Source of the DNA: Clostridia bacterium
Lineage (GTDB): Bacteria > Bacillota_A > Clostridia > Oscillospirales > CAG-272
Reading direction: 5' to 3'
DNA length: 7,069 nucleotides
NCBI GenBank assembly: GCA_017462445.1
Contig: JAFTRB010000074.1
Span: forward strand, 1-7,069
Made by a program: the position numbers and the translations under genes. Position 1 is the stretch's first letter; the number at the start of each line of letters is the position of its first letter. Shown here in pieces: positions 1-6,185 of the stretch. The notes beneath the pieces were generated by a model, which made no database searches, was not told where the DNA came from, and saw only the letters and a program-made list of their open reading frames with translations.

Positions 1-12
1 GCTCGCCTCACT

Positions 13-85
13 GGAGAGCCAGCTCTCCGACTCGGCTTCACTTGGTTATCTGCGCCATTGTTGCTCACGCAACAACCGGTGCAGA
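13..85. repeat. Two inverted repeats in non-coding flank
   Basis: Seen: GGAGAG (13-18) and CTCTCC (23-28) form a 6-bp stem with loop CCAG. A second, longer hairpin runs from 49 to 85: TTGTTGC (58-64) pairs perfectly with GCAACAA (69-75) over loop TCAC. After a small asymmetric internal loop (A57 against C76-C77), TCTGCGCC (49-56) pairs with GGTGCAGA (78-85), with one G-U pair. Neither is followed by a clear U-tract on either strand. The region lies beyond the terminator that follows the minus-strand tRNA gene, so it is probably not part of that transcript. It may be a dispersed intergenic repeat or the end of a structured RNA that continues outside the window; I do not recognise the family. 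Confidence 0.5.
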
Positions 86-121
86 GAGGCAAAGCTCCCT
101 TCTCCGTCAAAAGAAAAATAT

Positions 122-143
122 GGCATACCCGGGTGGGTATGCC
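122..143 (-). terminator. Intrinsic terminator after tRNA-Ser, bidirectional-looking
   Basis: GGCATACCC (122-130) and GGGTATGCC (135-143) form a perfect 9-bp stem with a 4-nt loop. Read on the minus strand, the stem is followed by ATATTTTTCTTTT, ending the tRNA transcript 8 nt past its CCA end. On the plus strand the stem is followed by TTATTTTT, so it could also stop transcription arriving from the left. Confidence 0.88.
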
Positions 144-150
144 TTATTTT

Positions 151-243
151 TGGCGGAGAAAGAGAGATTTGAACTCTCGCGCCGGAAAAACCCGACCTAC
201 ACCCTTAGCAGGGGCGCCTCTTCGACCTCTTGAGTATTTCTCC
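151..243 (-). tRNA. tRNA-Ser (anticodon GCU)
   Basis: On the minus strand a 93-nt class II tRNA can be folded. The 7-bp acceptor stem is perfect (5' GGAGAAA with 3' TTTCTCC), followed by discriminator G and an encoded CCA (151-153). The anticodon stem CGCCC/GGGTG carries loop CTGCTAA, giving anticodon GCT, which reads AGC/AGU serine codons. A long variable arm (about CGG-TTTTT-CCG) is typical of serine tRNAs. The T-arm is GAGAG-TTCAAAT-CTCTC with a perfect stem. A good promoter lies upstream (296-324) and a terminator downstream (122-143), so it can be an independent single-tRNA unit. It also lies co-oriented downstream of the sugar operon. Confidence 0.97.
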
Positions 244-295
244 AAGATGTTGATATTGCTATCAAGCAAGCCGTCGTTTGGTAACTTGCCATAAT

Positions 296-324
296 AGTAT
301 ACCAAATACAAAAAGAAAAGTCAA
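296..324 (-). promoter_or_regulatory. Promoter of tRNA-Ser
   Basis: On the minus strand, -35 TTGACT (324-319) and -10 TATACT (301-296) are separated by exactly 17 nt and each differs from consensus at one position. The expected start is about 289, giving a leader of roughly 45 nt before the tRNA 5' end at 243. This is the closest match to a housekeeping sigma consensus in the window, in keeping with a stable RNA gene. Confidence 0.85.
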
Positions 325-328
325 GAGG

Positions 329-358
329 TTTTTGCAATTTGTGAGAAGATTTTTGCAA
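329..358 (-). promoter_or_regulatory. Phased A-tracts, possible UP element
   Basis: The 9-mer TTTTTGCAA (plus strand) occurs at 329-337 and again at 350-358, 21 nt apart, about two helical turns. On the minus strand these are TTGCAAAAA blocks just upstream of the tRNA -35 element, near -40 and -61 relative to the predicted start. Such A-tracts are known to recruit RNA polymerase alpha subunits at stable-RNA promoters. The rest of 359-430 shows no gene, and no terminator is visible between the aldolase stop and this promoter. Confidence 0.45.
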
Positions 359-430
359 AAGGAGGGTGGGCGGATATGTTTATGCCTTTTCTATATCGAT
401 GAGTTATGTAATAACCGGAGATTTATAGGA

Positions 431-1255
431 TTACACTCTGCCGACCGAGCCGAAGAGAGTCATCTTGCGCTTTACTGCCTCCTTGATGGCGGAAACCTTC
501 TCGTTTCTTACCGCGAGGTAATCGTTGCTTGCGGAGCTGCGCACCGCGGTAAGTCCTGCTATGCAGAGATCGGTGAAGATATTTACCTTTGCGACACCTG
601 CGGCAATTACATTGCGGAAATCGTCATCGGAGAGGCCCGAGCCACCGTGGAGGACCAGGGGCGTGTCAAGCTCCTTGCGGATTGCGACAAGCCTATCTAT
701 GTCAAGCTTGGGAGCGGTTTTGTATGCTCCGTGGGCAGTACCGATGGCAACCGCCAGGGCATCTACGCCTGTTGCCTTAACAAACGCAACAGCCTCCTCC
801 GGGGTGGTGTACATATCTGTACCCGAGCCGTCACCAACATTGCCCACATGGCCGATTTCGCCCTCGACAGTAATACCGCGGCTGTGTGCCTCGGCAACCA
901 TTTTAGCGGTGTTTTCTATATTAAGCACCTCGTCCCCTGCCGAGCCATCAAACATAATGCTAGAGAAGCCAAGCTCCATAGCCTCATAGCAGCGCTCCAC
1001 CGTCAGACCGTGGTCATAGTGAACTACAACCGGAACGCTTGCGCGCTTTGCGGCGGCAACGATGGAGGGAGCAATCAGCTTAAGCTCGCCAAAGGGGAGA
1101 AGGACCTCGGCTGTACCTATGATTACAGGCGAGCGAAGCTCCTCTGCGGCGGAGATAACCGCCTCAAGCATATCGGTGTCGGTGGTGTTGAAAAGTCCTA
1201 CTGCGTAATTGTTTTTCTGCGCATCAAACAGCACATCATTAAGATTTACTAACAT
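431..1255 (-). CDS. Class II (zinc) ketose-phosphate aldolase
   Basis: The 274-aa product is a class II aldolase of the FbaA/GatY/KbaY/IolJ superfamily, which splits ketose (bis)phosphates into DHAP and an aldehyde in the cytoplasm. Seen: HYDHG at 79-83 (catalytic Asp81, zinc His82), EGE at 131-133, a GTAHG zinc-His motif around 172-176, LHGGSG at 202-207 (zinc His203), and NIFTD at 225-229 for phosphate binding. Length is normal for the short GatY-like subgroup (about 280). The usual D-[GA]-S-H-x-P-x-E-E-N segment reads DGSAGDEVLNIEN (103-115), so the histidine is absent and spacing differs. The gene is last in the operon, 14 nt after the isomerase, with an AGAGGAAAG ribosome site. Substrate is not readable; given the kinase and isomerase, a ketose 1-phosphate is plausible. 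The predicted plus-strand reading frame opposite is antisense noise. Confidence 0.93.
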   Translation of the reverse strand: MLVNLNDVLFDAQKNNYAVGLFNTTDTDMLEAVISAAEELRSPVIIGTAEVLLPFGELKLIAPSIVAAAKRASVPVVVHYDHGLTVERCYEAMELGFSSIMFDGSAGDEVLNIENTAKMVAEAHSRGITVEGEIGHVGNVGDGSGTDMYTTPEEAVAFVKATGVDALAVAIGTAHGAYKTAPKLDIDRLVAIRKELDTPLVLHGGSGLSDDDFRNVIAAGVAKVNIFTDLCIAGLTAVRSSASNDYLAVRNEKVSAIKEAVKRKMTLFGSVGRV

Positions 1256-1269
1256 TTCTCTTTCCTCTT

Positions 1270-3031
<1,762 letters not shown>

Positions 3032-3059
3032 AAGCCCTCCTTCATTTCATTACACCCCT

Positions 3060-3088
3060 ATTGTAGCATATATTATTTAGGATTAAAA
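3060..3088 (-). promoter_or_regulatory. Promoter of sugar operon (extended -10)
   Basis: On the minus strand the sequence TGCTACAAT (3068-3060) is an extended -10 element. A weak -35 TTTTAA (3088-3083) lies 17 nt upstream. The predicted start near 3053 leaves a leader of about 22 nt to the kinase ATG at 3031. The -10 overlaps CTATTGTAG (3058-3066, plus strand), a CTA-N3-TAG inverted repeat that recurs as CTATTGGTAG at 3093-3102; either could be an operator for the HTH-kinase, but this is inference. Confidence 0.6.
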
Positions 3089-3102
3089 CCCACTATTGGT
3101 AG

Positions 3103-3199
3103 ATTTTATATTTTTTAATAGCCGGTTCGAGGGATAAATCCACCGCGAGTAGACAACGGCCGCCTTGTTGCATTTTTCCGAAAAATTTGGAAAGACTAC
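3103..3199. other. Intergenic stretch between the divergent promoters
   Basis: No gene is supported here. It holds AT-rich DNA (3103-3119), a GC-richer island (3121-3172) with partial hairpins (for example CAAC/GTTG around GGCCGCC at about 3154-3170, followed by a short T-run), and ATTTTT/AAAAAT with loop CCG near 3172-3186. GCCG (3121-3124) and CGGC (3157-3160) can bracket a larger fold. It resembles neither a tRNA nor a riboswitch I recognise, and no plus-strand gene upstream needs a terminator here. Confidence 0.4.
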
Positions 3200-3228
3200 T
3201 TGAAAAAGAGAAAAGAATATGCTACAAT
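3200..3228 (+). promoter_or_regulatory. Promoter of folT-folC-MIF operon
   Basis: -35 TTGAAA (3200-3205), 17-nt spacer, and -10 TACAAT (3223-3228) with an upstream TG giving an extended -10 (TGCTACAAT). The expected start near 3235 is just before the first paired base of the riboswitch at 3242, as expected for an aptamer at the 5' end of its mRNA. Confidence 0.82.
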
Positions 3229-3241
3229 AGTCTTGCATACG

Positions 3242-3342
3242 AACAGAGTAGAAGAATACGCGTATAGTGCCCTGTGGACGGGGAGTTGTCACAGGGACGA
3301 AAAGCCTTTTGGCTTGCGGTGTATCCTTCGCATCCCACTGTT
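3242..3342 (+). promoter_or_regulatory. Tetrahydrofolate (THF) riboswitch aptamer
   Basis: Matches the THF riboswitch class by conserved blocks and fold. Closing stem P1: AACAG (3242-3246) with CTGTT (3338-3342). The conserved AGAGTAGA opening is followed by P2 (GAAG/CTTC and ATAC/GTAT near 3251-3259 and 3321-3329) and CGCGT. P3 is CCCTGTG (3270-3276) with CACAGGG (3290-3296). A conserved ACGAA follows, then P4 AAGCC-TTTT-GGCTT (3302-3315), then GCGGTG and GCATCCC. The class pseudoknot is available: GGGA in the P3 loop (3281-3284) with TCCC (3333-3336). The gene downstream is a folate transporter, the standard partner. Known members bind reduced folate and lower expression; that direction is inferred here. 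Confidence 0.93.
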
Positions 3343-3356
3343 GCCATCGAATACCT

Positions 3357-3420
3357 GGAGCTTATCTCCTTAATATTGGGTACCCCCTGGTGCAGAAGAT
3401 GTAATCTGTAAAAGGAGGTA
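3357..3420 (+). promoter_or_regulatory. folT: folT RBS and likely anti-SD expression platform
   Basis: The folT ribosome site AAAGGAGG (3411-3418) lies 9 nt before the ATG. TATCTCCTT (3363-3371) can pair over 9 contiguous positions, one a U-G wobble, with AAGGAGGTA (3412-3420), hiding the ribosome site. The same CTCC (3366-3369) can alternatively pair with GGAG (3357-3360) in a local hairpin that frees it. No hairpin followed by a U-run strong enough for termination is seen before the ATG (the Ts at 3421-3427 follow the ribosome site, not a stem), so control of translation initiation is more likely than attenuation. How the aptamer is coupled to this switch is not resolved. Confidence 0.6.
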
Positions 3421-3427
3421 TTTTTTT

Positions 3428-3958
3428 ATGCTATTCAAAAACATCAAAACTCTCACGCTTGCCGCTATGCTTGTGGCTATGAGCGTAATTATCGGTATTT
3501 TCTGCAAAAGTGTGTTAAACTTCGGCGGCGGACTTTTTCGCATCACCTTTGAGAACCTACCTATCATAATATCCGGGATAGTATTCGGTCCTGTGGTTGG
3601 CGGTGTGGTTGGCTTAGGCAGCGATCTTATCAGCTACCTGCTATCCGGACAAAGCTATCCGCCAAACCTGATCGTCACCCTTGGCGCTGCTATGGTAGGA
3701 GTTGTATCGGGTATATTTGCAAAATATATTGTAAAGCAAAATGGAAATTTGAAGATAATCATCTCGGGCGCTACCGCTCACATAGTTGGCTCGATGATAA
3801 TAAAGCCAATAGGTCTTTATACCTTTTACGGCTGGGCGGTGCTTTGGCGGATACCGATGTATCTTTGCATAGCTCCCTGTGAGATTTTCCTGATTTGCCT
3901 ATTGTTTAAGAGCAAGTCCTTCAGAAGGCTTGTAGATGATATAGAAGGAGGTCGGTAG
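3428..3958 (+). CDS. folT: Folate ECF transporter S component FolT
   Basis: A 176-aa, very hydrophobic membrane protein with about five to six membrane segments (roughly residues 8-28, 42-62, 65-72, 80-104, 112-124, 132-158). It begins with the KTLTLAAMLVAMSVIIG helix common to energy-coupling-factor S components and carries RITFENLPIIISGIVFGPVVGG and GLGSDLISYLLSG, typical of FolT-type folate-binding S components. It captures folate and needs the shared EcfA/A'/T module, which is not in this window. Length is usual for the family. The THF riboswitch upstream and folC 3 nt downstream fix the substrate better than the protein alone. A positively charged C-terminal tail (KSKSFRR) should be cytoplasmic. 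Folate uptake suggests the organism salvages folate. Confidence 0.92.
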   Translation: MLFKNIKTLTLAAMLVAMSVIIGIFCKSVLNFGGGLFRITFENLPIIISGIVFGPVVGGVVGLGSDLISYLLSGQSYPPNLIVTLGAAMVGVVSGIFAKYIVKQNGNLKIIISGATAHIVGSMIIKPIGLYTFYGWAVLWRIPMYLCIAPCEIFLICLLFKSKSFRRLVDDIEGGR

Positions 3959-3961
3959 AAT

Positions 3962-5242
3962 ATGACCTATGAGGAGGCTCTGGAGTATATACACGGAATA
4001 AGCTGGACCTTCTGCAAGCCGGGGCTTGACAGAACGCGTGAGCTGTGTGAGAGAATGGGAAATCCGCAAAAGGGCCTGAATTTTATCCATGTTGCCGGAA
4101 CGAACGGCAAGGGCTCCTTCTGCTCTATGCTCAGCTCTGTTCTTAAGGAATCGGGGCTAAGAGTTGGACTGTACACCTCGCCCTATATAGTCAGATTTAA
4201 TGAAAGAATGCAGGTGAACGGTGAGCCGATAACCGACGAAATGCTTGCCGAAATCTGTGACGAAATCCGTCCATATGCCGAGGGAATGACTGATAAGCCC
4301 ACCGAGTTTGAGCTGATAACCGTTATAGCCTTCGAGTATTTCAAGAGGATGCGGGTGGATGTTGTTGTTTTGGAATGCGGTATGGGCGGCAGACTGGATT
4401 CCACGAATATTATTGACTCGCCATATCTTTCGGTTATAACGGGGATATCCCTGGACCACACCGCCTTCCTCGGCTCGACGGTTGAGGAAATCGCAAAGGA
4501 AAAGGCGGGAATAATCAAGCCCGGGGCACCCGTCCTCTACGGAGGCAACAGCAAAAGTGCCGCGGATGTGATTGCCGAGCGAGCATATGCGCTTGGTTCG
4601 GAATTCATAGCAATGGATTATGACAACCTTTGTTTGCATTCTGCCAATCTTGATGGTGCGGAGCTATCGTATAAATCTCACACGGGTATACGCATCAAGC
4701 TGCTCGGACTATATCAAGCAAGAAACTGCGCGCTTGTGCTGGAGGCGACAGACATGCTCCAAAAAAGAGGTCTTGGGATATCCGATAATGCTATCCGCAG
4801 GGGCTTGGAAAACGCCAGATGGCCTGCAAGATTTGAGATTATAGCAGACGATCCGCTAACCATCTTTGATGGAGCGCACAACCCGGAGGGAATCGAGAGC
4901 GCCACGGGGAGCATTTCCTATTACTTTGGCGATAAAAAGGTTTATGTAATAACAGGAGTGCTTAAGGACAAGGACTACCGCACAATTGCAGGCTATCTTG
5001 CGAGGGTGGCAGACCGAGCCTTTGTTATTACACCCGACAACCCAAGAGCACTGCCCGCCGAGGAATACTGCGAGGTGCTAAGCTCCTTTGGCATCAAGGC
5101 TACCCCCTGCGTTGGCATCAGCGAGGCGGTCGGAGAGGCGACACGGGCAGCCAAGGAGGACTCCCGCGCGCTATGCTGTTTAGGCTCGCTCTATACATAC
5201 GGGGAAATAATTAAATCTATAAATAAAATTAAAGGAGAATAA
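3962..5242 (+). CDS. folC: Folylpolyglutamate synthase (FolC)
   Basis: The 426-aa cytoplasmic Mur-ligase-family enzyme adds glutamates to folate (ATP + THF-Glu(n) + Glu), retaining folate in the cell; many bacterial FolC proteins also act as dihydrofolate synthase, which cannot be told here. Seen: P-loop HVAGTNGKGS (43-52), ECGMGGRLDSTNI (138-150), ITGISLDHTAFLG (159-171) with the family's catalytic/metal His, KEKAGIIKPG (179-188) with the lysine expected to be carbamylated, and WPARFE plus FDGAHNPEG (302-310) in the C-terminal glutamate-ligase domain. Length is normal. The ATG at 3962 follows GAAGGAGG (3944-3951) embedded in the end of folT, indicating coupling. No other folate-synthesis genes are nearby, which fits polyglutamylation of imported folate. 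Confidence 0.96.
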   Translation: MTYEEALEYIHGISWTFCKPGLDRTRELCERMGNPQKGLNFIHVAGTNGKGSFCSMLSSVLKESGLRVGLYTSPYIVRFNERMQVNGEPITDEMLAEICDEIRPYAEGMTDKPTEFELITVIAFEYFKRMRVDVVVLECGMGGRLDSTNIIDSPYLSVITGISLDHTAFLGSTVEEIAKEKAGIIKPGAPVLYGGNSKSAADVIAERAYALGSEFIAMDYDNLCLHSANLDGAELSYKSHTGIRIKLLGLYQARNCALVLEATDMLQKRGLGISDNAIRRGLENARWPARFEIIADDPLTIFDGAHNPEGIESATGSISYYFGDKKVYVITGVLKDKDYRTIAGYLARVADRAFVITPDNPRALPAEEYCEVLSSFGIKATPCVGISEAVGEATRAAKEDSRALCCLGSLYTYGEIIKSINKIKGE

Positions 5243-5243
5243 A

Positions 5244-5588
5244 ATGCCATATATCTCAACCGTTACCTCGGTAAAAATCAGCGAGGACAAAAAAAGAACA
5301 CTTACAAAGGAGCTTGGCGAGGCGATATCGCTAATCAACGGAAAGAGCGAGAGATGGCTGATGCTCTCCTTCATTGATGAATGCTCGATGGCATTCGCAG
5401 GCGACTCGGTTACTCCCTGCGCTATGATAAAAGTTGAAATATTTGGGAAGGCCGAGGATGGCGAATACGATGCGCTCACTCAAAGGTTATGCCATTTGGT
5501 AGCAAGAGAGCTTGACATTCCCAAGGATAGAATTTATGTAAACTATCGGGAGGTCAGCCGCTGGGGAATGGGTGGCTATAATTTCTAG
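5244..5588 (+). CDS. MIF-family tautomerase (macrophage migration inhibitory factor homologue)
   Basis: A 114-aa protein that aligns end to end with MIF/D-dopachrome tautomerase. Seen: MP start, so Met removal exposes the catalytic N-terminal Pro; GK at 33-34 matching the active-site Lys32 region of human MIF; CSMAFAGDSVTPCAMIKVEIFGK (47-69), matching human [20 protein letters not shown]; and DRIYVNY (95-101), matching DRVYINY with the Tyr and Asn of the active site. The second cysteine of the human CxxC (CALC) is Ile62, so a thiol-redox function is not supported. Family members form trimers and tautomerise phenylpyruvate-like keto/enol compounds. No signal peptide. The ATG is 1 nt after the folC stop and uses AAAGGAG inside folC, so it is co-translated with folate genes. 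Physiological substrate is unknown. Confidence 0.9.
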   Translation: MPYISTVTSVKISEDKKRTLTKELGEAISLINGKSERWLMLSFIDECSMAFAGDSVTPCAMIKVEIFGKAEDGEYDALTQRLCHLVARELDIPKDRIYVNYREVSRWGMGGYNF

Positions 5589-5595
5589 GTAAAAA

Positions 5596-5636
5596 GATAC
5601 GGGTGCCTCCGTACGGCGGCACCCGTGTCTTTTTTT
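5596..5636 (+). terminator. Intrinsic terminator shared by convergent operons
   Basis: GATACGGGTGCC (5596-5607) pairs with GGCACCCGTGTC (5618-5629) over 12 bp with one U-G pair; the 10-nt loop contains the palindrome CCGTACGG. T7 follows (5630-5636), ending the folate operon 7 nt past the MIF stop. On the minus strand the stem is followed by TTTTT (5595-5591), so it can also end the NUDIX transcript, whose stop codon (5637-5635) lies inside the T-tract. Confidence 0.95.
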
Positions 5637-6153
5637 AACTGTTATGCGTTGAATATCTGCGCCTCAAATCAAAGAGGAAGGAGATAAAGCTTTTGTGGTA
5701 GGGGATAAACTCGCCCTTGTCTATCAATGACAAAATTTCCTCAAGGCTTGCGTATTTTGCATCGGCAACCTCGCTCGCCTGGAGCCGAAGAGCGGAGATA
5801 TCCACATCCTCGGTAAGAAGATAGTAGTTGCCAAAGCCGTTTTCATAATTTACTGTCATATGGGGGCGAATTCCGCTGAAGTCACGGTCCAGCCCCAGCT
5901 CCTCTATAAGCTCGCGGTGAGCGCCCATTGCGCTATCCTCACCGGCAAGCACCGAGCCGGCGCAGGAGATGTCCCACATACCACCAAAGGAGGCGCGATC
6001 ACAGGTTCGCTGCTGTATCAGGAGCCTGCCGTCGGTGGAGAAGATTGCGATATGCACGGTCATATGATATTCACCCTCGCCCAAGGGCTTACCACGCTCG
6101 TGGGTTTTGCCCGTTGGGTTATGATTTACATCGTATATGTCCCATAATTCCAT
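5635..6153 (-). CDS. NUDIX hydrolase, Idi/YfcD-like
   Basis: A 172-aa soluble protein with a perfect Nudix box at 66-88 (G-x5-E-x7-REL-x-EELGL, with Glu81, Glu84 and Glu85 available for Mg2+). The opening ELWDIYDVNHNPTGKTHERG and the EYHMTVHIAIF and GRLLIQQR strands match the isopentenyl-diphosphate-isomerase-like/YfcD branch (COG1443), most members of which are uncharacterised pyrophosphohydrolases. The Idi assignment itself is not claimed, because the catalytic Cys context expected of IDI-1 is not evident. The ATG at 6153 has GGAGG 7 nt upstream. It lies 32 nt after the antiporter gene on the same strand, so probable co-transcription; I see no promoter in that gap. The substrate cannot be told. 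Confidence 0.93.
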   Translation of the reverse strand: MELWDIYDVNHNPTGKTHERGKPLGEGEYHMTVHIAIFSTDGRLLIQQRTCDRASFGGMWDISCAGSVLAGEDSAMGAHRELIEELGLDRDFSGIRPHMTVNYENGFGNYYLLTEDVDISALRLQASEVADAKYASLEEILSLIDKGEFIPYHKSFISFLFDLRRRYSTHNS

Positions 6154-6185
6154 ATGCGTTCCTCCGTTTTTGTTACATTTTTGTA

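Noticed and set aside
1..294. Open frames running through 1-294, including two with ATG starts at 42 and 58
   Set aside because: They read across the terminator and the tRNA-Ser gene; their C-terminal parts are translations of antisense tRNA sequence, a common annotation artefact.
361..402. GGAGGG followed by ATG at 376 on the plus strand, a nine-codon frame
   Set aside because: The peptide (MFMPFLYR) is too short, no promoter is visible, and it lies in the 3' flank of a minus-strand gene.
278..1252. A 324-residue open frame on the plus strand opposite the aldolase
   Set aside because: It is antisense to a gene with clear family motifs, is Cys-rich without any recognisable domain, begins in the tRNA promoter, and lacks a ribosome site. 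It reflects codon bias of the aldolase strand.
3121..3150. GGTTCGAGG...ATCC resembling a tRNA T-arm
   Set aside because: No acceptor, anticodon or D-arm can be built around it on either strand.
3083..3292. A 69-residue minus-strand open frame
   Set aside because: It is antisense to the folT promoter and riboswitch and ends inside the sugar-operon promoter; no ribosome site or homology is evident.
4157..4639. A 160-residue minus-strand open frame within folC
   Set aside because: It is antisense to highly conserved FolC motifs and has no recognisable features.
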